Below, one piece after another: positions 16,612-26,005 of a DNA stretch of 64,000 bases. The stretch is taken from assembly GCF_947495255.1 (NCBI RefSeq), contig NZ_CANLYI010000006.1, positions 248,001-312,000 on the forward strand. Reading direction: 5' to 3'. This DNA is from an uncultured Winogradskyella sp. GTDB lineage: Bacteria > Bacteroidota > Bacteroidia > Flavobacteriales > Flavobacteriaceae. Numbering within the stretch: the stretch's first letter is position 1; each line of letters begins with the position of its first letter. Position numbers and translations under genes: made by a program. Under the pieces are notes generated by a model. It had not been told where the DNA came from. It did no database searches and saw nothing but the letters and a program-made list of their open reading frames with translations.

Positions 16612-18114
16612 TTAATAAATTAGTGTTTGCATTGCATGTGGCAATATTGTATTTTGAATTTCAAAATCACCAACTAGTAATTTGTAATAGATAGGATTCT
16701 CAGTTTTATTCATCACAACAGTTACAATTTTACCATCTGGGTTTTGAAACGAAGTGCTTTCAATGGTACTTCTACTAGTTGTTGTACTAATACGTTTAGC
16801 TTTTTGCTTTATAAATTTTGAAAAATGCCCTATGTAATAATACGTTGGTGTATATATCAGTTCGTTATTTTGAGTATCTGCATGAATTGGTGCAAAACAA
16901 AAATTTTGCACATGATTTGGTCCTCCTTTTTCATCTAATAATATATTCCAATCAGTCCAACCTACTGTTCCACTATTAAAATCATTAATCATAGAATTGC
17001 CATAACGTTCTGCATTAGACCAACGGTTGTATTGTGTTGGGTCAAACTTTTCTTGACAGCCTTCTGTGAACAACAAATTAATTTCAGGGAAAGACGCTTT
17101 AATATTTTTTAGGTTATCGTATTTTGGCGCTCCTCCTGTCCAAGTTTCATACCAATGAAAACCAATTCCCCAAGCATATTTAATGGCTTCTGGATCTTCA
17201 AAAATGGTATTGGCTCTATGCGATATTAAATCTCTATTATGATCCCAAACCACAATATTTTTATCACCCATATTATTTTTTTCGAACGTTGGACCTAGAT
17301 TATATTTTAAGAAATCACGTTCTTCTTCAGCAGTATAAATACAAGATTCCCAGCGTTGTTTTGCCATAGGCTCATTCTGAATAGTAACGCCCCAAACTGG
17401 AATACCTTCTGCTTCATAGGCTTGAATAAATTTGACAAAATAATCAGCCCAAGTTTGATAGTATTCTGGTAATAATTTACCGCCTTGGAGCATTTGCTTA
17501 TTAGATTTCATAAATGCTGGTGGACTCCATGGACTCGCGTAGAACACCAAATCATCTTTAATCAGTGCTTGTGCTCTTTTAATCATAGGCACACGTTTCA
17601 CCAAGTCTTTTTCAATAGAGAAAGTTTTGAGCTCCTTATCACCTTCTTCAATGTAAGTATGGCTTCCTAATCCAAAATCACTACTGTGAATACTGGTTCT
17701 AATAATATTATAATTAATACCTTGTTCAGAGTAATAAGCATTTAGTAATTCTTCTTGCTTATCCTGGCTTAAAGTTGAAAACACTTCGGCAGCAGCGTCT
17801 GTAATAGCACCTCCAATTCCTAAGAATTCTTGAAATTGCTTTTCTGGATTAACAAAAATTGAAACTTCCGTTTCTAAAGGTTGTTTGGCTCTATTGAATG
17901 TTTTAGTACTATCTAAAGACAGTCTTTTATTGGTGTTTTCAGCCGTAGTATAAACACTCACTTCTTTACCTAATAAATTCGTTTTTTCTTTAGTATTACT
18001 TTCAGATTTGACCTTTAAATCATTATCCGTTTTTCCTTGTTTATCCGTTTCAGATTGTTTGCAAGAAATCAAAGTAGCAGCTAGGAATAGTATATAAAAA
18101 CAGTTTTTAATCAT
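16612..18114 (-). CDS. GH30 family glycoside hydrolase, lipoprotein
   Basis: This 500-aa lipoprotein (lipobox LISC, Cys18) has a Ser/Thr/Lys-rich linker to about 80 and then a GH30 (beta/alpha)8 domain with its side beta structure. The acid/base Glu is E248 in TIQNEP and the nucleophile Glu is E351 in LLFTEGCQ. The GIGGAITDAAAE and SPWSPPAFMKSN segments are family hallmarks. GH30 includes glucosylceramidases and endo-beta-1,6-glucanases; next to a SusCD pair the latter is more likely, so laminarin side chains or pustulan-like glucan are candidate substrates. It is 31% or more longer at the N-terminus than the second GH30 linker, by eye. Confidence 0.88.
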   Translation of the reverse strand: MIKNCFYILFLAATLISCKQSETDKQGKTDNDLKVKSESNTKEKTNLLGKEVSVYTTAENTNKRLSLDSTKTFNRAKQPLETEVSIFVNPEKQFQEFLGIGGAITDAAAEVFSTLSQDKQEELLNAYYSEQGINYNIIRTSIHSSDFGLGSHTYIEEGDKELKTFSIEKDLVKRVPMIKRAQALIKDDLVFYASPWSPPAFMKSNKQMLQGGKLLPEYYQTWADYFVKFIQAYEAEGIPVWGVTIQNEPMAKQRWESCIYTAEEERDFLKYNLGPTFEKNNMGDKNIVVWDHNRDLISHRANTIFEDPEAIKYAWGIGFHWYETWTGGAPKYDNLKNIKASFPEINLLFTEGCQEKFDPTQYNRWSNAERYGNSMINDFNSGTVGWTDWNILLDEKGGPNHVQNFCFAPIHADTQNNELIYTPTYYYIGHFSKFIKQKAKRISTTTSRSTIESTSFQNPDGKIVTVVMNKTENPIYYKLLVGDFEIQNTILPHAMQTLIY

Positions 18115-18130
18115 TTTATGTGTTTTTTAA

Positions 18131-19570
18131 TTACCAAACAAAAGTTGCAACTGAGCCTGCTGGCATCGTTACAGAAATCGGTTCTGTTTGTACGTTTATA
18201 TTAAGTGATTTTTGTACATCTGAATTGTTTAAAACAACCACAACAATCTTATCCTCTGGAGTTTTGTAAGCTACATTTGGAAATTCAAAAGATTCATTAG
18301 ATTCAATTCTGACTGAACCTACTGGAACAAATTTTGAAGAATGAGCAATGATGTAATATCCAGGATTTCTTTGAACAGAATTACCGTCTATTGTAATTGC
18401 TCCAAGACATTCCGTACAACCACCATCTGTATGTGGATTGTTGCTTGGGTCTGCTGCTAAATTCCATTGCAATACATTTTTACTCCAATTTCTTGGTGCA
18501 CCAACCATCAGTTCTCTAACATGCCAACGTATATCTGAATAGAAATCTCCAGGTGCTTGAATCCATTGCTCTGTGAAATATACATTCTTATCAGGATGCG
18601 CATTATGAACAAGCGCCATATTACTTATTTGACCTGCATATAAATGAAACGCAGAACCATCAATATAACTTTTAGCCGCAGCATCATTTAATATTGAAAT
18701 TGGGTATTCTGGATGATCTAAATTATGATCGAACAAAATAATTTTAGTGGTTATGTTTTCCGCTTGAAACGTAGGTCCTAAATTATCTTTAATAAAATCT
18801 CTTTGTTGCTCTGCATTCATAACCATACTTGGATTGTTGTATGGATTTTCTGGCTCATTTTGTATGGTAATAGCATCTATGGTGATACCTTGAGTAGCCA
18901 TAGCTTTTATATACTTCACAAAATAATTGGCGTAGGTATTATAATACTGTGGTAATAACTCACCTCCTATAGTTGAGCCGTTAGTCTTCATCCATGTTGG
19001 CGCAGACCAAGGCGTAGCCAATATTTTAATAGTAGGATTAATGGCTAAAATTTCATTTAAAACAGGAACGAGATTTGCCATATCTGGATTCAATGAAAAA
19101 TTATCTAAGTTTTCATCGGTTTGTCCACTTGGTAAGTCATTGTAGCTAAATGTAGTCGCATCCAAATCAGAAGACCCTACACTTATCCTCAAGTAACTAA
19201 TACCAATGCTATTTTCATCTGTTCCAAAAAGTTCTTGTAATAACTCAGAACGCGTAGCAGAGGACATATTATTAATTAACATTGCACTTCCGCCAGTTAA
19301 TGTATATCCAAAACCATCCATTTCTTGATAAGTAGTACCTTCAGAAACATTGATTGTAAAATTAGTGTTCGTAACCATTGGAAATAAACCACTCGTGGTT
19401 AAAGTGAGTAAATTAGATTCATCTGGTGATGTGAGGTAAAAATCGACGTTGACATCCGCAACTTCTGGTGGTGGATAGGTCTTCATTTCATCTTCATTGC
19501 AAGCTTGTAGTGCAACTAATAGAAGTAGTGTAAAATAAAATTTCAAATTATATCGAGTTAATAAATTCAT
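18131..19570 (-). CDS. GH30 family glycoside hydrolase, lipoprotein (second)
   Basis: The 479-aa lipoprotein (lipobox LQAC, Cys24) carries a GH30 domain from about 70 to the C-terminus. Acid/base E239 lies in TIQNEP and nucleophile E334 in YFTEQW; DGFGYTLTGGSAM and TPWSAPTWMKTN are the matching family segments. The C-terminus ends in the beta-sandwich (SLNINVQTEPISVTMPAGSVATFVW). It is a distant paralogue of the following GH30, so the pair probably has different cleavage preferences (for example endo- and exo-acting). It is 12 bp downstream of the SusE/F-like gene in the same operon. Confidence 0.88.
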   Translation of the reverse strand: MNLLTRYNLKFYFTLLLLVALQACNEDEMKTYPPPEVADVNVDFYLTSPDESNLLTLTTSGLFPMVTNTNFTINVSEGTTYQEMDGFGYTLTGGSAMLINNMSSATRSELLQELFGTDENSIGISYLRISVGSSDLDATTFSYNDLPSGQTDENLDNFSLNPDMANLVPVLNEILAINPTIKILATPWSAPTWMKTNGSTIGGELLPQYYNTYANYFVKYIKAMATQGITIDAITIQNEPENPYNNPSMVMNAEQQRDFIKDNLGPTFQAENITTKIILFDHNLDHPEYPISILNDAAAKSYIDGSAFHLYAGQISNMALVHNAHPDKNVYFTEQWIQAPGDFYSDIRWHVRELMVGAPRNWSKNVLQWNLAADPSNNPHTDGGCTECLGAITIDGNSVQRNPGYYIIAHSSKFVPVGSVRIESNESFEFPNVAYKTPEDKIVVVVLNNSDVQKSLNINVQTEPISVTMPAGSVATFVW

Positions 19571-19582
19571 AGTCTTAATTAT

Positions 19583-21307
19583 TTATTGTGCAAATTCATA
19601 GGTTCCTGATTGGTAATCATCATTAAGCATTACAGTCACCGTATATGAACCATCTGTTTCAATATTGAGCATGTTTTCGCCTCCTCCATTAATAAGGTTT
19701 CCGGTTAATGATGTCGGATTATCGCTACCAAAATCTAAATCCCATGGACTTATGAATTTACTGTCTGAACCAGCTGTAAGGTTTGATGTAACTGTAAATG
19801 TATTTGGATGACTATAAGTCATTTGAATCTCTTCGCGATCATCCCAAACTTGCCAATGAAATAGCTTAATATTATAGTACGTCCATGTTAACTCTGGAGC
19901 ACTAAAATCTATACTAAATCGCAAGGCTCTATCTGTGACTAGTGAAAACGAATTAATATTCTCTGTAAGTGTTATAGCATCTGAAACCAAATCACTATCT
20001 GGTGTTGCACTATCTGCAAGAAGTCCACTAACAGAATACGATGTTCCGCTGCCATCAGCTGCGCTGTTTAATGTATATGTATTACTGGCTTGCATAGCAA
20101 TAAAACGCTCCGAACTAAAAGTGTCTCCATTTAAAGAAAACTCTTCAATCATAGTTCCGTTTTCAAATAAGAATAATTGCGCTGGTGTCGCTATGGGCTC
20201 AACAACAGAATCGTCTATTTCAAAAGAATAGGTATAGTGCTCTGCAGATAAGTCTAAAGTCACAAAATATAATCCCGTTTGGTTGTTTTGTATATCTTCA
20301 ACATTTAGCCCTTGGTTACCTGCATCACCTTCCAAAATAAGTGTGTTTGGTGTACCTACAATACGTTTTAGTAAATAACCCCAATCTCCATTTGCTCTAA
20401 ATACAAATCCTCCAGTTTCTAAAAGATTTATAGAAGCTTTCCAAACACCATTACCTTGGTAATCTAATGGTTCGTCGCCTCCCCAACCACCATTAATTGG
20501 TGTACCTACCATACTCCAAAAATTGATTTGAAGTAGCTCATAAGTGTTAGTGTCTAAGTTTACTTTTATTCTAAATTGTCCAGAATCACTGGCAACTATG
20601 GCATCACCAAATGAAACAATATTACCCTCACTTCCTCCAAACTCTAAAGCCGGAAGTGAACGTTCACTATAAAATTTATAGCTTTCACCAGCAACAAGAC
20701 TGGTATAAACTTCGTGAACATTTGATAGTTCACCATTACTATCTGTTAATCGTCTTAGCGCAATGGCCTGTGATAAGTCATTATTATTTTCTGTTGCTGT
20801 ACCAGAGATATAAAGCGACTGTGGTAGGGCCTCATTTTCAAAACGTGTAATACTTAAATCTGAAGTGGATAGACTCGATTTACTTAAGCTATTTGCTCTT
20901 ATGGCAAAGCTGACTTGAGCTGCTTCATTAGCTGGAAAGCCAGAAAAAGCTAAGGCTTGGTCTAGCGCTTCATAACTTATAGATAATGATGTATTTGTTC
21001 CATTATTAGAGGATTCTGACGTAAAAAATGGTGCAGAAAAATCGGTGGTTCCTGCTGGTGCCATTAACACCTCATAAGTTACGGCATAGCCTTCTGATGA
21101 AACTGCTGGTTCCCAACTAAAAGTCACAGACTCGGTTGGCGTATCTTGATCTAACACGATACTCTGATTTGCTTCTGGTGTTAAAATCACAGGAGAACTT
21201 AATTCCCATTCACCTTCTGGTTGAAGGTTATCTTCGGTTTCACAAGAGATGAATGTGAAACTAAGCATCATACTAAATAATACTATAAATATATTCTTTG
21301 TTTTCAT
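19583..21307 (-). CDS. SusE/SusF-like surface glycan-binding lipoprotein
   Basis: The 574-aa lipoprotein (signal with FISC, Cys22) has an N-terminal SusE-type Ig-like domain (about 35-155, beginning LSSPVILTPEANQSIVLDQ and containing VTFSWEPAVSSEGYAVTYEV) followed by several SusF-like modules (for example NFWSMVGTPINGGWGGDEP and the tryptophan-rich C-terminal piece with FHWQVWDDREE). These proteins bind glycan at the cell surface alongside SusCD. It is third in the operon, 10 bp after susD. Confidence 0.85.
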   Translation of the reverse strand: MKTKNIFIVLFSMMLSFTFISCETEDNLQPEGEWELSSPVILTPEANQSIVLDQDTPTESVTFSWEPAVSSEGYAVTYEVLMAPAGTTDFSAPFFTSESSNNGTNTSLSISYEALDQALAFSGFPANEAAQVSFAIRANSLSKSSLSTSDLSITRFENEALPQSLYISGTATENNNDLSQAIALRRLTDSNGELSNVHEVYTSLVAGESYKFYSERSLPALEFGGSEGNIVSFGDAIVASDSGQFRIKVNLDTNTYELLQINFWSMVGTPINGGWGGDEPLDYQGNGVWKASINLLETGGFVFRANGDWGYLLKRIVGTPNTLILEGDAGNQGLNVEDIQNNQTGLYFVTLDLSAEHYTYSFEIDDSVVEPIATPAQLFLFENGTMIEEFSLNGDTFSSERFIAMQASNTYTLNSAADGSGTSYSVSGLLADSATPDSDLVSDAITLTENINSFSLVTDRALRFSIDFSAPELTWTYYNIKLFHWQVWDDREEIQMTYSHPNTFTVTSNLTAGSDSKFISPWDLDFGSDNPTSLTGNLINGGGENMLNIETDGSYTVTVMLNDDYQSGTYEFAQ

Positions 21308-21317
21308 AGCTATTTTT

Positions 21318-22793
21318 TTAAAGTGGATTTTGAACTAAAGCAGGATTTCTATCTAACTCTTGCTGTGGAATTGGTAATAACTTTTTTGCCTCTGTCATGT
21401 TATAATTAACTTGATTGCCAGTTCTTAAATCTATTTCGACCACAGTATTCATCGTTGAAATTAATGCATCGTATCTCGCAAGGTCATCCCAACGTTGGCC
21501 TTCTTGAAATAATTCTAAGCGTCGTTCTTTAAGTATAGTTTCTCGTAATACTTGTTGAGAGTTACTTTGAGTACTGGTTAAATCTGATAATTCTGCACGC
21601 GTTCTAATTCGGTTGACTTCTGTAATCGCAGCTTGTAGTTGATTAGTCTCATTTAAAGCTTCTGCTTTTAGTAAAACGATATCGCCATATCGCATTAAAT
21701 ATGTATTGTCTGCACTTGCAAAACCATTAGCGTTTTTCCATTTGTAACTAAATGGTATTGCTGTACCTTGACTATTTCCCCAAAACTCATCAACCCATTG
21801 CACGGACTCAAATAAAATAGAGGCATTTTTTCTAACGGTATCACCTTCTAAATCAAAAGCGTTAACTAAATCCACAGATGGTGTTACAAATTTCCGCCAA
21901 GAATCTCCACTTATAGATGGTGGTAACAATAATTGTGGTCCATAGTTGCCTTCGTTTCCACCAAGGTATTGTACCTCAATAATAGACTCTGCATTGTTAT
22001 AGTTATTTCCACTAAACAATTGGTCATATGCTATAAGTTGATAGTTTGCGTTGCTACTTTCAACAGCTTCTATATGTGTTAATACAGCATCGTAATCTGG
22101 GTTTGGTTGTTGTGCATAAGCCTTAGCAGCTAATGCATGTGCTGCGCCAGATGTTGCTCTTGCTTTGTTAACACTCGCATCATTACCATAAGTATCTGGT
22201 AATAATGTTGCTGCTAATTCTAAATCGGCTGTGATTTTTGCATAAATAGCTTCAACTGAAGCTCTAGGGATATTAACATCCTCAGCTTCGGTAGAAATGA
22301 TGGTGTTAGTAATTAAAGGAACGCCTCCCCATAATTTCACTAACGTAAAATAGTGGTAAGAGCGCAAAAAGATAGCTTCACCTTTTATTTGACTTCTACG
22401 TTCTTCTGTGAGTAAAGGGTCAGTGATACCATCAACGCGCTCAATAACTAAATTGGCTTTTGAAATGGCATTATAAAGGTTTGACCAATGACTAAATAAT
22501 CTTGAATGCGTAGCTGCAATATCAATATTATCTATCTGAAAAACCTCTGGGTTGTCACCTCCTGCATAACAATTGTCTGAACGTACATCTTGAAATAATA
22601 AATTATCCCAAACATAATATTCTGAAGATTGAAACGACTCGTATGCGCCAACAAGTGCAGCTTCTATCTGACTCGCTGTTTCATAAGCATTGCCACTGGT
22701 CTCTTCTGAAATGGGCTGAAGATCTAAATAGTCATCACATCCAACCGTTACAGTTAAGAGTAATGCTAAAATTATTGTTTTAAATAGTTTCAT
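21318..22793 (-). CDS. susD: SusD/RagB family glycan-binding lipoprotein
   Basis: This 491-aa lipoprotein (signal with VGC, Cys19, then DDYLDLQP) has the SusD TPR-like fold: the YHYFTLVKLWGGVPL segment at about 140-155, the GDIVLLKAEALNE helix and the C-terminal RRLELFQEGQRWDDL motif followed by LLPIPQQELDRNP. It forms the lid of the SusC transporter and delivers oligosaccharides. The gene begins 11 bp after susC. Confidence 0.95.
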   Translation of the reverse strand: MKLFKTIILALLLTVTVGCDDYLDLQPISEETSGNAYETASQIEAALVGAYESFQSSEYYVWDNLLFQDVRSDNCYAGGDNPEVFQIDNIDIAATHSRLFSHWSNLYNAISKANLVIERVDGITDPLLTEERRSQIKGEAIFLRSYHYFTLVKLWGGVPLITNTIISTEAEDVNIPRASVEAIYAKITADLELAATLLPDTYGNDASVNKARATSGAAHALAAKAYAQQPNPDYDAVLTHIEAVESSNANYQLIAYDQLFSGNNYNNAESIIEVQYLGGNEGNYGPQLLLPPSISGDSWRKFVTPSVDLVNAFDLEGDTVRKNASILFESVQWVDEFWGNSQGTAIPFSYKWKNANGFASADNTYLMRYGDIVLLKAEALNETNQLQAAITEVNRIRTRAELSDLTSTQSNSQQVLRETILKERRLELFQEGQRWDDLARYDALISTMNTVVEIDLRTGNQVNYNMTEAKKLLPIPQQELDRNPALVQNPL

Positions 22794-22804
22794 GACTTTG
22801 ATTA

Positions 22805-25753
22805 TTAAAAAGTTGCGTTTATACCGAAAATTAAATTTCTTGTTTGAGGATACGTTCCGAAATCAATACCTTGTACGGTGTTACTTCCTCCAAAGGCATT
22901 GACTTCTGGATCAAAACCTGAATAATCTGTTATGGTAAATATGTTTTCACCTGTACCATAAAATTTTAATGCTGTGATACCTAATTTATCAATTATACTT
23001 TGTGGTAAATCATAACTTAAGGTTATGGTTTTGAATCTCAAATAGGAAGCGTCTTCAATGAAACGGGTTGATACTCTAGAATTATCACTATTCCCAAAAC
23101 TCGCTCTAGGTATATCAGTGACGTCACCTGGTTGTCTCCAGCGATTTAATACTGCGATGGATTGATTTTTTGGATCAATCATGCCTTCAGTTTCAATACG
23201 TGTGACATTTAACATCTCATTACCTTGAGAGCCTTGAAGAAATACAAATAAGCCAAAGCCTTTATAGTTTAAATTACTTGTTAAACCATAGTAGAAGTCA
23301 GGATTAGCATCGCCAATAATTGTTCGGTCATCCGGACTTGGAGTAAAAGTGGAATTTCCTTCGTTATCTATGTAGTAAGCATTTCCTGAAGTTGGATCAA
23401 CACCTCCAAAAATATAACCATATAAAGTCCCTAAAGGTTCGCCTTCTCTAACTAAACTCGCTTCACCTCTGCCTCCTGTAATGCTACCTTGCAGTAATTC
23501 TTGTCCAACAAGACTAATCACTTCGTTGCGGTTAAATGAAATATTAAATCCAGTACTCCATGTTAAGTTTTCAGATTTAATATTTACCGTATTTAAAGCA
23601 AATTCAATTCCTTTATTCTGAATTTCGCCAATATTTCTAATCGCATTATCAAAACCAGTAGCTGTTGGTAATGGTGCGTTTAGTAGTAAATCGTTTGTTT
23701 TTTTGATGTAAGCATCAGCTGTAATACTAATTCTATTATCAAGCATAGTAAGATCAACACCAATATTGGTTTGTTCTGATTCTTCCCATTTTAATTCGAG
23801 ATTTTCAATAGATGCTGGGAATGTTCCAGGTTGTGTCACGCCACCAAAAGGATAATTTGCACCAGATCCAACACGACCTAAATAACTATACGCATCAATA
23901 TTGTCGTTACCAACGATTCCCCAACCTGCTCTAATTTTAAGATCGTTTATTAAACCATCTTCTTTTATGAATTTTTCGTTTGAAACACGCCAACCTAAAG
24001 AGAACGATGGAAAATAACCCCATCTTTTATTCGGACCAAATACGCTAGAACCATCTGCTCTAAAGTTTGCTGTTAATAGGTATTTATCATCAAAACTATA
24101 ATTAACACGACTTAAAAATGAAGCATTAGCTCTTTCAGATTTCCATGCTGATGCATCAAAAAGTTCAGAACCTCCATTTGGTGTTGTAACTGATGCACTT
24201 GCAAAATTCCGTGTTTGAATAGAGCTGTTTTCATAAGTGAATTTTTGTGATACAGAACCTACTAAGGCTTCAACAGAATGTTTATTAAAGGCCTTATTAT
24301 AGCTCAAGGTATTCTCAACAATATAATAAGACTTTTTATCCGTGTTATTAATTCCTTGTCCGCCAATGGCAACACCAAAACCAGTTCTAAATGGGTCTAG
24401 AAAAGAATCAAAAACACCATGGCTATTGTCAATACCATAATTAAATCGGTATTTAAAATTCTCTAGGAACTTAGCTTCTAAATAGATGTTACCTAAAAAA
24501 CGTTGGTTATTATATTCCCGATCTAAACCATCTGTACTTGCTAACGGATTTTCCCAGTTTTGAAATGGGTTACTTGTAAACATGCCATTATCATTATAAA
24601 CACCAATTATTGATGGCGTAGTTAATGCACCTAAAAGCACACCGCCTTGGTTTACACTATTATTATCATTAACATCGACATCTTTATAAATGGTATAAGC
24701 TATTCTTGTCCCAACTTTTAACCAATCGTTTATGTCTTGGTCAAGATTAATTTTAAAATTACTTCGTGCTATTTCTGAAGTTCTAACAGCACCTTCTTGT
24801 GATAAATGACCACCTGAAATAAAATAACTAGTGCCTTCTGTTTTTCCAGATACTGAGGCTTGATAATTTTGAGAGAATCCATTTTGAAAAATTTCATCTT
24901 GCCAATCCGTGCGTTCAGTAAAACTATCCCAATCGGTTGATAAGCCCATTTCTGTCATTAAATCTCTATACTGTTCACCATTTAAAACTGGTAAAGTGTT
25001 CCAGACTTGCGATACACCTGTATATAAATCTAAACTGACTTTAGGTTTAGATGTCGTTCCTCTTTTAGTTGTAATTAAAACAACACCATTGGCACCTTGC
25101 GCACCATAAATAGCAGCCGAAGAGGCATCTTTTAATACCGTCATGGTATCAATATCACTCGGGTTTATGGCTCTTGTATCTGTTGTTGGTACACCATCTA
25201 CAACATATAGTGGTTCACTACTGGCATTAATTGAATTGGTTCCTCTAATACGTACACTAAAACCACCTGAAGGTTTTCCTGATCCAGAAATAACTTGTAC
25301 ACCAGCAGATTGACCTTGTAATAAAGAACCGACTTGTGTATTTGGTCGCGATTCAAAAGACTCACTATCAATTGTAGAGACTGAACCTGTAATGTCCTTT
25401 TTAAGTTGCGAACCATAACCAACAAGGACTACTTCATCTAGTAAACTTGTATCTTCTTGCAACTGAACATTAATAATGGATTGACCATTTACTAAAATCT
25501 CTTGCGTCTTAAAACCGATATAGCTAAAAACCAATATCGCATTGTCATTTATTCCTTCACTTAAGGAATAATTACCGTCAAAATCCGTACTCGCACCTAT
25601 TGAGGTTCCTTTTATTATTACGGAAACACCAGGTAATGGTAAGGTTCCATTTTCAGTTACGGTACCAGAAACTTTGGATTGTGCCATACTTTCGTTTGTA
25701 CACCATATTGAAATGAAAATTGCTGTGATGAAAACTACTTTTTTATAAATCAT
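22805..25753 (-). CDS. susC: SusC/RagA family TonB-dependent transporter
   Basis: The 982-aa protein has a signal peptide, an N-terminal CarboxypepD_reg-like domain (about 28-105: VSGTVTENGTLPLPGVSV, then VQLQED), the plug domain (VVLVGYGSQLKKDITGSVS, then NPSDIDTMTVLKDASSAAIYG) and a 22-stranded barrel ending LIFGINATF. It is the outer-membrane importer for the oligosaccharides produced by the GH30 enzymes. It is first in the six-gene operon ending at 15597; intergenic gaps throughout are 10-19 bp. Confidence 0.95.
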   Translation of the reverse strand: MIYKKVVFITAIFISIWCTNESMAQSKVSGTVTENGTLPLPGVSVIIKGTSIGASTDFDGNYSLSEGINDNAILVFSYIGFKTQEILVNGQSIINVQLQEDTSLLDEVVLVGYGSQLKKDITGSVSTIDSESFESRPNTQVGSLLQGQSAGVQVISGSGKPSGGFSVRIRGTNSINASSEPLYVVDGVPTTDTRAINPSDIDTMTVLKDASSAAIYGAQGANGVVLITTKRGTTSKPKVSLDLYTGVSQVWNTLPVLNGEQYRDLMTEMGLSTDWDSFTERTDWQDEIFQNGFSQNYQASVSGKTEGTSYFISGGHLSQEGAVRTSEIARSNFKINLDQDINDWLKVGTRIAYTIYKDVDVNDNNSVNQGGVLLGALTTPSIIGVYNDNGMFTSNPFQNWENPLASTDGLDREYNNQRFLGNIYLEAKFLENFKYRFNYGIDNSHGVFDSFLDPFRTGFGVAIGGQGINNTDKKSYYIVENTLSYNKAFNKHSVEALVGSVSQKFTYENSSIQTRNFASASVTTPNGGSELFDASAWKSERANASFLSRVNYSFDDKYLLTANFRADGSSVFGPNKRWGYFPSFSLGWRVSNEKFIKEDGLINDLKIRAGWGIVGNDNIDAYSYLGRVGSGANYPFGGVTQPGTFPASIENLELKWEESEQTNIGVDLTMLDNRISITADAYIKKTNDLLLNAPLPTATGFDNAIRNIGEIQNKGIEFALNTVNIKSENLTWSTGFNISFNRNEVISLVGQELLQGSITGGRGEASLVREGEPLGTLYGYIFGGVDPTSGNAYYIDNEGNSTFTPSPDDRTIIGDANPDFYYGLTSNLNYKGFGLFVFLQGSQGNEMLNVTRIETEGMIDPKNQSIAVLNRWRQPGDVTDIPRASFGNSDNSRVSTRFIEDASYLRFKTITLSYDLPQSIIDKLGITALKFYGTGENIFTITDYSGFDPEVNAFGGSNTVQGIDFGTYPQTRNLIFGINATF

Positions 25754-26005
25754 TTGCTCCTATTCTATTAATTAATTGAAGTCTATATTATCAGTTAGCA
25801 AATTACTCTGATATCACACTAACTACAATAGAAGGATTGGGAAAAGTGGATTTTAAAAGCCTCTATGTAATTTTAAGTAACTATATGTTAAGTAATTATA
25901 AAATTTTATTGTAGAATAATAAGTGGATTCTAAATGTAATTTTTAGAGTTAAAAATCAGAAATTAGTAATTTTTGTATGGTAATTTTGACAAAAGCATTC
26001 AAATA